Made by a program: the position numbers and the translations under genes. Under the pieces are notes generated by a model. It saw nothing but the letters and a program-made list of their open reading frames with translations. It had not been told where the DNA came from and did not search any database. DNA of 19,857 nucleotides from an uncultured Collinsella sp. (GTDB taxonomy: Bacteria; Actinomycetota; Coriobacteriia; Coriobacteriales; Coriobacteriaceae), in NCBI GenBank assembly GCA_900758845.1, contig CAAESW010000031.1:1-19857 (forward strand). The letters are read 5' to 3'. Position 1 is the first letter of the stretch; every line of letters begins with the position of its first letter. Positions 1 through 5,448 of the stretch are shown piece by piece.

Positions 1-2
1 AG

Positions 3-791
3 GGCGGCGGCGCGTCCGGTGGAGGCTCCGCCGGGGCCGGTTCCGCGACCGTCCAGGCGGCTATCGCCAAGGACGCGAAGGACTGGACGCTGGATGAGCA
101 GAAGGCCGTGGCCGAGGACATCGCCGCGAAGGGCGAGGCGTCGCCCGCCTACGTGAAAGCTAAGGCCGCAATGGATGCAGGGACGAAGTTCTCGATGAAG
201 CTCACCGACGGACAGACGCTCAAGTACCGAATCATCGGGATCAACCATGATGACTTGGCGGACGGGTCTGGTAAGGCTGGACTGACATTTCTTACGACAT
301 CAACAGGCATTCGGTCTCAAATGAACGCAACGAAAATGAACGAAGGCGGCTGGGAGAAGTCCGACTTGCGCCGGAAAATGAATTCCGGCGAGATTTGGAA
401 TCTAATGCCCTCCGAGTTCAAGTCCAAAGTGAAGCCTGTGACGAAGCTCACAAACAACATCAATGGTGACTACACCGGTAGGAATGTCACCGCAACAAGC
501 GATAGGTTATTTCTGCTCAGCTGCTATGAGATCGTGCCGCAATCCTATGGCTGGGGCACTCACTATCCATGGACTTTCTCTGAGGGCTTCCAGTACGAGG
601 CCTTTAAAGACAAGGTGTCTGGCAGCGGGACGACCAACGATTGCCTGAACATCGGCGTTTCTTGGTGGGAGCGTACGGTCTATATCAACAGTGAAAGTAC
701 CTTTAGCTCTGTTTGGAGTGGCTCCGGCCACGCCTCGTATAGCATGTATGCATCGGATTCGTTATGCGTCTGCCCCGCTTGGTGTTTCTAG
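3..791 (+). CDS. Secreted pilin-like/DUF6273-type protein, copy 1 (5'-truncated by window edge)
   Basis: The reading frame is open from the first bases of the window and ends at TAG 789-791, so the true N-terminus lies outside. What is visible starts with a Gly/Ser-rich linker, then a stretch running from SATVQAA through DWTLDEQKAVAED to GINHDDLADG and GKAGLTF that is almost the same as in the complete paralogue downstream (about 13 differences over about 90 residues). After that the two diverge, but a DUF6273-like pattern remains: GGWEKSDLRRKMNSGEIW, VTKLTN, TATSDRLFLLS, WWERTVYI and a C-terminal PAWCF. By analogy with copy 2 the missing part should hold a prepilin leader and membrane helix. 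The C-terminal half has visibly lower GC than the linker region. There are extra cysteines near the end (LCVCPAWCF) that copy 2 lacks. Function is unknown; an extracellular ligand-binding or adhesin role is inference. A GTG at 108 is not a credible start because homology extends upstream of it. Confidence 0.8.
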   Translation, partial: GGGASGGGSAGAGSATVQAAIAKDAKDWTLDEQKAVAEDIAAKGEASPAYVKAKAAMDAGTKFSMKLTDGQTLKYRIIGINHDDLADGSGKAGLTFLTTSTGIRSQMNATKMNEGGWEKSDLRRKMNSGEIWNLMPSEFKSKVKPVTKLTNNINGDYTGRNVTATSDRLFLLSCYEIVPQSYGWGTHYPWTFSEGFQYEAFKDKVSGSGTTNDCLNIGVSWWERTVYINSESTFSSVWSGSGHASYSMYASDSLCVCPAWCF

Positions 792-814
792 CCTGTCTTC
801 TAGCATGGTTAGTG

Positions 815-848
815 AAAAGCCCGCACGATTCCGCGCGGGCTTTTCTTT
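815..848 (+). terminator. Intrinsic terminator after copy 1
   Basis: A 10-bp perfect stem (AAAAGCCCGC at 815-824 with GCGGGCTTTT at 835-844) encloses a 10-nt loop and runs into TTTTCTTTT. It lies 24 nt after the stop codon of copy 1 on the same strand. The equivalent place after copy 2 has a similar GC-rich hairpin, so each paralogue has its own transcript end. Confidence 0.9.
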
Positions 849-859
849 TGGCAACCGAG

Positions 860-970
860 CGAACGGTTTGAGGCACGTGGCGCAGGTAATCGAATTGAGG
901 GGAAATGGGGCCCTACAGCGGCTCTCAGAGCGTCTACTGCACTCCCCCACGAGCTCCGTAGCCGCTGCGG
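860..970 (+). repeat. Post-gene repeat element R1
   Basis: This stretch of about 110 bp follows the terminator of copy 1 and is repeated after copy 2 (2097-2204). Conserved blocks include GGTTTGAGG, CGCAGGTAATCGA, GAAATGGGG and the identical 17-mer CAGCGGCTCTCAGAGCG, followed by CACTCCCCC. The GGGG block and the later CCCCC block could pair across the GCTCT-C-AGAGC palindrome to give a long stem-loop. It lies outside any credible reading frame. It may be a duplicated spacer, a recombination site or an RNA element; the sequence alone does not decide. Confidence 0.7.
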
Positions 971-1033
971 CAAGACCAGTGCAAATACTTGGAATAGCCC
1001 TACGCTCGGCGATGTATCTGTTAACCCTGAGCG

Positions 1034-1053
1034 AAGGGAGCCGCATATGCATG
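1034..1053 (+). promoter_or_regulatory. Ribosome binding site with two staggered ATG starts
   Basis: AAGGGAG at 1034-1040 is the only good Shine-Dalgarno match near the start of copy 2. It is followed by ATG at 1047 (6-nt spacing) and by ATG at 1051 (10-nt spacing), which lie in different frames. With the ten-G tract present here only ATG 1051 enters the pilin frame. ATG 1047 reads through the tract and stops at TAG 1089-1091. No convincing -35/-10 pair was found in 850-1030; TTGGAA at 989 with a weak downstream hexamer is the best available. Confidence 0.6.
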
Positions 1054-2022
1054 CAGCGGCAATTAACCTTCGGGGGGGGGGTATCTCCTAGAGGTACTCT
1101 TCTCCGAGGACAGTCAATCATCGAGTACGTCCTGATCATCGCGGTTATCGGCTTGGTGATCGTGTTCGCGGGACCCGGCGTGGCCGGTGCCATCCGCAAC
1201 CAGTTCAACCTGGTCGGCAACACGGTGAACAACGGGACGACCGGCGGCGTCGAGAGCGGAGGAGCGTTCGGCGGCGGTTCCGCCGGGGCCGATTCCGCGA
1301 CCGTCCAAGCGGCCGTCGCCAAGGACGCGAAGGACTGGACGCTCGAGGAGCAGAAGGCCGTGGCCGAGGATATCGCCAAGGATGGCACGGCTTCTCCCGC
1401 ATACGCCAAGGCGAAGGCAGCGATGGATGCGGGGACGAAATTCTCCGTCAAGTTGACCAATGGCGAGACGCTCGAGTACCGCATCGTCGGCATCAACCAC
1501 GACGACCTCGCGGACGGCACCGGCAAGGCGGGACTCACATTTGAGGCGACCAACGGCGCAATGGGCAAGCAGCGCATGAGTGACTCATATTACAATTTCG
1601 GCGGATGGGAGCAGTCCGAGCTGCGCGGCCGCCTCAACTCCGGCGACCTCTGGGCGCTCCTGCCGGCTGAGATCCAATCTAGGGCGAAAGCCGTCACGAA
1701 AATGACCGACAACAAGTTGGACACATACCCCGGCACCGTGACGGCCACGACCGACAAGGTCTTCCTGCTCTCGACGACCGAGGTCTACGGAAACCTCCAG
1801 GCCAATGGGCACCTCCAGTCCGACGGCTCCCAGTACGAGTATTACGCCTTCAAGGGCGTGACGCAGGAAAAATTTTCCGGGGCTTCGTCCGGCTCTAGCC
1901 ACTGGACTCGCTCCGTATGTCTGGATGGCTCCCAGTACTTCCGCTATGTCCATAGCAACGGTGACTGGAGCAACCACGGCTACACGGCAACCGACTTCGT
2001 GTTTCCCGCTTGGTGTTTCTAG
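1051..2022 (+). CDS. Flp-type prepilin leader protein with C-terminal DUF6273-like domain, copy 2
   Basis: This 323-residue protein is read from ATG 1051. Residues 1-20 form a short basic leader ending in RG. Residues 21-26 are QSIIEY, which matches the Flp prepilin cleavage rule G|XXXXEY with Glu at +5 and Tyr at +6, and a hydrophobic helix follows to about residue 47. A Gly-rich linker covers about 60-84. The C-terminal part shows GGWEQSELRGRLNSGDLW, VTKMTD, TATTDKVFLLSTTEV, QYEYYAF, HWTRSV and a terminal FPAWCF, the pattern of DUF6273-like domains with a probable C-type-lectin/FGE-like fold (inference). Known Flp pilins are usually under 80 residues, so this would be a large minor pilin, pilus-tip protein or Tad-secreted adhesin. 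The frame stays open upstream to 691, but only 1051 or 1047 has a ribosome binding site. The ten-G run (1072-1081) lies in codons 8-11. A prepilin peptidase and Tad machinery would have to be encoded elsewhere. Confidence 0.85.
   Translation: MQRQLTFGGGVSPRGTLLRGQSIIEYVLIIAVIGLVIVFAGPGVAGAIRNQFNLVGNTVNNGTTGGVESGGAFGGGSAGADSATVQAAVAKDAKDWTLEEQKAVAEDIAKDGTASPAYAKAKAAMDAGTKFSVKLTNGETLEYRIVGINHDDLADGTGKAGLTFEATNGAMGKQRMSDSYYNFGGWEQSELRGRLNSGDLWALLPAEIQSRAKAVTKMTDNKLDTYPGTVTATTDKVFLLSTTEVYGNLQANGHLQSDGSQYEYYAFKGVTQEKFSGASSGSSHWTRSVCLDGSQYFRYVHSNGDWSNHGYTATDFVFPAWCF
1072..1081 (+). repeat. Homopolymeric G10 tract in the prepilin leader
   Basis: Ten consecutive G residues span codons 8-11 of copy 2, upstream of the leader cleavage site. 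Runs of this length are prone to slipped-strand changes. Counting frames: with 10 G the pilin frame opens from ATG 1051; with 9 G (or 12) it opens from ATG 1047, giving leader MHAAAINLRGGVSPRG; with 11 G (or 8) neither ATG leads into the pilin. No other homopolymer of comparable length was noticed in a coding region of the window. Confidence 0.9.
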
Positions 2023-2052
2023 ACAGTTTGTCCTATAAGCTGACATATGGAT

Positions 2053-2088
2053 AAAGGCCCGCGCTATCCTGCGCGGGCCTTTCTTTTA
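2053..2088 (+). terminator. Intrinsic terminator after copy 2
   Basis: A perfect 12-bp stem (AAAGGCCCGCGC at 2053-2064, GCGCGGGCCTTT at 2071-2082) encloses the loop TATCCT and is followed by CTTTTA. It lies 30 nt after the stop of copy 2 and mirrors the terminator after copy 1. Confidence 0.93.
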
Positions 2089-2096
2089 GCAGCAGA

Positions 2097-2204
2097 ACGA
2101 AGGGGTTTGAGGTTCATAGCACAGGTTATCGAGTTGAGGAGAAATGGGGTCATACAGCGGCTCTCAGAGCGCCTGCCGCACTCCCCCGCCATTACCTCTG
2201 CGGC
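2097..2204 (+). repeat. Post-gene repeat element R2
   Basis: This is the second copy of the element at 860-970, again just downstream of a terminator. It keeps GGGTTTGAGG, AGAAATGGGG, CAGCGGCTCTCAGAGCG and CACTCCCCC, with scattered substitutions between. Inside it GCGGC and GCCGC (either side of TCTCAGAGCGCCT) and outer GGGG/CCCC can pair. It ends about 15 nt before a short stretch resembling the last codons of the paralogues. Confidence 0.7.
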
Positions 2205-2238
2205 GTCCTCGTATAGAGCCCATCCTGCTTGGCGTTTC
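2187..2238 (+). pseudogene. Possible remnant of the 3' end of a third paralogue
   Basis: The bases 2221-2238 encode HPAWRF and match the last codons of copies 1 and 2 (PAWCF) at 14 of 16 aligned bases from the T before the CC to TTTC, with two transitions. The 11 residues ending there (SSYRAHPAWRF) align with DSLCVCPAWCF of copy 1. There is no stop codon in place and no terminator after it, so only a stub would remain. It is short and could be coincidental. Confidence 0.3.
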
Positions 2239-2281
2239 GTTGCAACAGCCCACTTGTCCACCGATCAAGTGAACTACTGGA

Positions 2282-2395
2282 ATAAATACAGCGACACGCT
2301 TGTTCGTTACAGTCGCTATACCTATGTAAATCGCCGCGATAAATACAGCCTGTACTCGGCTGTATACCAGCTACGCGTATGTAGATTCACATCGC
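2282..2395. repeat. Two degenerate tandem hairpin units
   Basis: ATAAATACAGC occurs at 2282-2292 and again at 2339-2349, 57 nt apart. In each unit it is followed by an inverted arm: AGCGAC pairs with GTCGCT in the first, TACAGCC with GGCTGTA in the second. Each unit then continues GCT(GT)ATACC and a GTA(A/G)AT block. They look like two diverged copies of one structured unit. The role is unknown; operator, small RNA or mobile-element remnant are all possible. Confidence 0.45.
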
Positions 2396-2478
2396 GTTAA
2401 TAAATCGGCTCAAGCGTGTGCAAAACACGCAAGTAACCGCAAAAAGCGAATATCGCGCAGCTAGATTTTGGCGTCCTG

Positions 2479-2508
2479 TTGCTTAATCAAAATTAAGCAA
2501 TTGCTTAA
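2479..2508. repeat. Triple TTGCTTAA palindromic cluster
   Basis: TTGCTTAAT (2479-2487), ATTAAGCAA (2492-2500) and TTGCTTAA (2501-2508) place three half-sites, alternately oriented, in 30 bp. The first two form a 9-bp inverted repeat around CAAA. It lies immediately before the terminator of the minus-strand tRNA. It could be a protein-binding site or part of an attachment site; no adjacent promoter is evident. Confidence 0.45.
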
Positions 2509-2511
2509 AAC

Positions 2512-2541
2512 AAAAAAGGTCAGGCACTAGGTGCCTGACCT
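2512..2541 (-). terminator. Intrinsic terminator after tRNA-Pro (minus strand)
   Basis: On the minus strand AGGTCAGGCAC pairs perfectly over 11 bp with GTGCCTGACCT around a 3-nt loop, followed by a run of six T. It lies about 10 nt past the tRNA 3' CCA. It probably also ends any transcript coming from the upstream housekeeping genes. Confidence 0.93.
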
Positions 2542-2550
2542 GCAAACTTC

Positions 2551-2627
<77 letters not shown>

Positions 2628-2669
2628 AAGCTTTTGTTTGTTGCTCTGCTCTCGCTCGCAACAGGAAGT

Positions 2670-2699
2670 ATATTAACCCGAAACTTTAGACTTGTGCAA
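2670..2699 (-). promoter_or_regulatory. Candidate promoter for tRNA-Pro
   Basis: On the minus strand TTGCAC (2694-2699) and TAATAT (2670-2675) are separated by 18 nt. Transcription would start some 35 nt upstream of the tRNA. It lies just past the coaBC stop, in the only A/T-rich stretch there. The -35 matches consensus poorly, and the tRNA could instead be transcribed by read-through from coaBC. Confidence 0.35.
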
Positions 2700-2707
2700 G
2701 AACTTTT

Positions 2708-3919
2708 TTACAATTTTTGAAGCAAGTCCAAAATTGTATCTGCGAGCTGGGGTTTTGTTAGTACGGGAAGTTCTTGCGTACCCGTTGTGCTCACAATCCA
2801 GGCCTTGTTGGTGTCGGTCCCAAAGCCCGAATCGGTGCGTGAGACATCGTTGGCGATTATTACATCGCACCCCTTGCGGGCCAATTTGCGCTCTGCGTAC
2901 TCGACAACGTTATCGGTCTCGGCCGCAAATCCGATCATGCATCGCTCGCCCTTCTGGCGCGAGAGCTCGGCCAAAATATCGACTGTCTCGACCAGTTCGA
3001 TGCGATCCAGGCTCTCGTTGGCCTTTTTGAGCTTATGGTCCGCAGGGGCCGCGGGGGTGTAGTCGGCGACGGCGGCCGCACAAATTGCCGCATCGGCCGT
3101 CTGGAAGGCGCTCAGGGCCGCCTGGAGCATCTCTGCGGCGGTTTGCACGCGCACGCACTCCACGCCGCAGGGCACATCGAGTGATGTCGGTCCCAACACG
3201 AGCGTGACCGCAGCGCCGCGGCGTGCGGCCTCCCCCGCCAGGGCGATGCCCATCTTGCCCGAAGAGCGGTTGCCAATGAATCGCACGGGGTCGATCGGCT
3301 CGTGCGTGGGACCGGCGGTAATTACGATGCGCTTGCCCGCCAGGTCCTGTGGCGCGGGGTTGAGCACCTCACAGACAGCCTCTACGATGTCCTCGGGCTC
3401 GCTCATGCGTCCCGTGTCCACGTCGCCGCAGGCAAGGTAGCCGCTGCCCGGACCCACCACATGGACACCGCGCTCGCGCAGCGTGGCCATGTTGGCCTGC
3501 GTCGCCGGCGCCTTCCACATGCCGTTGTTCATAGCGGGTGCGATCACGATGGGTCGCGGCGTCGCAAGCAGCGTGGTGGAGATGAGGTCATCGGCGACGC
3601 CGTTGGCCATCTTGGCGATGATATTGGCCGTCGCGGGCGCCACGACCACCAGATCGGGCTCCTGCGCCAGCGAAATGTGGTGGATGGGGTCGGAGGGATC
3701 GTCGAATAGGCCCACGGCAACGGGCTCGTTGGTGAGTGCGCGGAAGGTAAGCGGCCCCACAAACTCGGTGGCATGCTCGCTCATAACGACCTTGACGCGC
3801 GCGCCGCGCTTTTGCAGCAGGCGCACGATATTGCACGACTTATAGGCGGCGATCCCGCCGGTAATGCCCAGCAGGATCGTATTTCCCTCAAGTTGCATTG
3901 AATTGTTGGGTGCCGCCAT
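2708..3919 (-). CDS. coaBC: Bifunctional phosphopantothenoylcysteine decarboxylase / phosphopantothenate-cysteine ligase
   Basis: This enzyme makes 4'-phosphopantetheine from phosphopantothenate and cysteine, two cytosolic steps of CoA synthesis. The 403 residues are the usual length. The N-terminal flavoprotein (CoaC) half shows GITGGIAAYK (18-27), the catalytic His in HHISLA (about 81), PAMNNGMW (128-135) and the substrate-loop Cys in YLACGDVDTGRM (164). The CoaB half begins about residue 195 with ITAGPTHEPIDPVRFIGNRSSGKMG and carries the KLKK motif (296-299). The start at 3919 has AAGGAAG 8 nt upstream, inside the end of the preceding gene, which ends only 3 nt before. It is the last protein gene of the colinear run. 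A second Met at residue 8 is an alternative start. Confidence 0.96.
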   Translation of the reverse strand: MAAPNNSMQLEGNTILLGITGGIAAYKSCNIVRLLQKRGARVKVVMSEHATEFVGPLTFRALTNEPVAVGLFDDPSDPIHHISLAQEPDLVVVAPATANIIAKMANGVADDLISTTLLATPRPIVIAPAMNNGMWKAPATQANMATLRERGVHVVGPGSGYLACGDVDTGRMSEPEDIVEAVCEVLNPAPQDLAGKRIVITAGPTHEPIDPVRFIGNRSSGKMGIALAGEAARRGAAVTLVLGPTSLDVPCGVECVRVQTAAEMLQAALSAFQTADAAICAAAVADYTPAAPADHKLKKANESLDRIELVETVDILAELSRQKGERCMIGFAAETDNVVEYAERKLARKGCDVIIANDVSRTDSGFGTDTNKAWIVSTTGTQELPVLTKPQLADTILDLLQKL

Positions 3920-3922
3920 CGT

Positions 3923-4642
3923 TTAAGCTTCCTTGCTCGGGAGCACCAGGAGGCGGTGGCAGTACGGGCAGTGCGTAATTGACCTACCGTCGTGGTTGAG
4001 GTCGCTCATGGACGATGCCTGCAGCGCGGTGTGGCAGACCGTGGGGATGTTGCCCTGGATGGTCTCGACGGCCAGGCCACGGAACTGCTTGAGCAGACGC
4101 TCGTAGTCGGTGAGAACGTCGGCCGGCAGCGTGGCAGCAAGCGCGGTGCGCTCCTTAGCGGCGGCGTCAATCTGAGCCTGCAGGTCGGCAGCCTTGGCGC
4201 GGGCGGCCTTGGTATCGGCCTTCACGCCCTCCTCGAACTTGGCGATGATTGCCTGCGCGCGGGCCTCGCGGTCGAGCGCCTCCTTATGGGCGATGACGAC
4301 ATCCTTGCGGGTGTGCTCAATCTTGTCCAGACGCTTGGCCAGGGTTGCGAGTTCATTCTCCAGGTCCTGAACCTCGCGGTAGTCGGAGCCGTCGACATGG
4401 CGCTTCTTGGCAGCCTCGATGGCGTTGTTGGTCTGAATCTCGGTGGTGTTGAGATCGTCGAGCTCAATGTCCAGATCCTTGCGCTGGGCGTAGAGCTTGG
4501 TCATCTCGGACTTGAGCTTCACATAGGTCTTGCGCTTGGAAGCGAGCTCCTTGAGCTCCGGCATATTGGCAAGTTCGCTCTTGTTGCGGGCGAGCTCCAA
4601 ATCGATCTGTTGCAGCTTGAGTAGCGTAGCGCCGGCGCTCAT
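3923..4642 (-). CDS. Coiled-coil protein with C-terminal zinc-ribbon-like domain (COG1579 type)
   Basis: This 239-residue protein is almost wholly a long charged coiled coil (about 15-175) followed by a small C-terminal cysteine domain. It matches the architecture of the C4-type zinc-ribbon (zf-RING_7) proteins often found beside Nif3-like genes, whose biochemical role is unclear. The usual first knuckle CxxC is incomplete: the sequence is IPTVCH, with Pro200 where the first Cys should be, leaving Cys203, Cys225 and Cys228. ATG 4642 is chosen over the upstream ATG 4678 because AAAGGAGAG lies just before it and its ATG overlaps the TGA of the upstream Nif3-like gene (ATGA), which suggests translational coupling. 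Confidence 0.88.
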   Translation of the reverse strand: MSAGATLLKLQQIDLELARNKSELANMPELKELASKRKTYVKLKSEMTKLYAQRKDLDIELDDLNTTEIQTNNAIEAAKKRHVDGSDYREVQDLENELATLAKRLDKIEHTRKDVVIAHKEALDREARAQAIIAKFEEGVKADTKAARAKAADLQAQIDAAAKERTALAATLPADVLTDYERLLKQFRGLAVETIQGNIPTVCHTALQASSMSDLNHDGRSITHCPYCHRLLVLPSKEA

Positions 4643-5448
4643 AAGTTCTCTCCTTTTGTCACAGTCCACCATTGGCAAGGGTTCAGTATTTTAATCGCAT
4701 GACGGGGGTCGACCCCGGCGTCAACTGCAGAGTTCATCAATATATCAACGAACGGCTCCTCGGAGCGGTCGTGGCCGAGCAAGATCACCGGCAGCCCGCG
4801 TAAGGCAAGGTCTTGCGCCACGTGGTAGCCCGCCTCGCCCGTCACGACAACATCTGCGCCTGCGGCGATGGCGAGCTCTCCAAAGTCGCCCAGGGAGCCG
4901 CCCAAAATGGCGACGGTGCGGCACGGGCGATCGGCTTCGCCCCACACACGCGGGTCGCTGCCGAAGGCCGTGGCAGCACGGGTGGCAAGATCGCGCAGCG
5001 TGCACGGGTCGTTGAGCGTTGCAAGCGCTCCCAGGCCGGTTGCCTCGGGGTCGTCCACATGCTCCAGCGAGCTCATGGGCTCAGCGCCCAGCAACTCACT
5101 CAGGCGAACGCGCGCTTCGTGCGAGCGGTCCAGGTTGGTGTGGAGCGATATGATGCTCACGCCGCAACGGGCCGCCTCATAGAGTGCCGCGCTGCACTGG
5201 GGGCGAGTGGCATCCGCTGGACAAAAGGCCTCGGGCGCCTTGATGTATATGGGATGATGCGTCAGCAGCACGTTGGCACCGGCTTCTTGTGCGCGGCGAA
5301 CATTAGGCTCGGTGGCATCGAGCGCGCAGGCAACGCCGGTAATCTCGGCAGCGGGATCTCCCACAGATAGCCCAACATGATCCCAGCCCTCGGCGTCCGC
5401 CATGGGGTAGCGCGCCAGCAGCGCACGTTCAAGCTCGGCGACGATCAT
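4639..5448 (-). CDS. Nif3-like dinuclear metal centre protein
   Basis: This is a member of the Nif3/YbgI (DUF34) family, which forms hexameric rings with a dinuclear metal site. Its substrate is not firmly established; a GTP cyclohydrolase I type 2 label is often attached. The 269 residues carry WDHVGLSVG (22-30), the metal-binding His pair in LTHHPI (64-65), Asp107 in HTNLD, TGEAGYH (203-209), and His226 and Glu230 in GHDRSE, matching the five expected ligands. The start overlaps the end of the cysteine desulfurase gene (ATGA). Its pairing with the zinc-ribbon gene downstream is a common arrangement. Confidence 0.92.
   Translation of the reverse strand: MIVAELERALLARYPMADAEGWDHVGLSVGDPAAEITGVACALDATEPNVRRAQEAGANVLLTHHPIYIKAPEAFCPADATRPQCSAALYEAARCGVSIISLHTNLDRSHEARVRLSELLGAEPMSSLEHVDDPEATGLGALATLNDPCTLRDLATRAATAFGSDPRVWGEADRPCRTVAILGGSLGDFGELAIAAGADVVVTGEAGYHVAQDLALRGLPVILLGHDRSEEPFVDILMNSAVDAGVDPRHAIKILNPCQWWTVTKGENL

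Larger units (their letters stand above)
2239..2511. other. AT-richer non-coding spacer between the cassette array and tRNA-Pro
   Basis: No credible gene is seen on either strand. The stretch is clearly richer in A/T than the rest of the window. It holds two degenerate hairpin-forming units (2282-2395), a GCGTGT/ACACGC inverted repeat near 2414-2430 and three copies of TTGCTTAA/TTAAGCAA (2479-2508). Transcription from the array and from the tRNA converges on it, each stopped by a terminator at its edge. Confidence 0.7.

Noticed and set aside
691..1050. Upstream extension of copy 2 (frame open from 691)
   Set aside because: It overlaps the end of copy 1 in another frame and runs through the terminator and R1; no ribosome binding site supports an earlier start, and the prepilin leader fits a start at 1051 or 1047.
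762..1577. Long minus-strand reading frame opposite copy 2
   Set aside because: It is a shadow of a GC-rich plus-strand gene, covers R1 and a terminator and has a low-complexity Ala/Pro composition.
3..2022. Diversity-generating retroelement target genes
   Set aside because: The C-terminal lectin-like fold and divergence suggested it, but no reverse transcriptase or template repeat is in the window and the differences are spread over the domain with all base types rather than adenine-specific.
860..2204. Integron cassette array with attC sites
   Set aside because: Each gene has its own terminator, and the repeats lack clear paired core sites of the GTTRRRY type; no integrase is present.
2047..2400. 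117-residue plus-strand reading frame
   Set aside because: It begins before and spans the terminator hairpin and then R2 and the spacer; the product resembles no protein apart from the short PAWRF stub.
2282..2508. CRISPR-like array
   Set aside because: Only two degenerate units are present, with no regular spacers and no cas genes.
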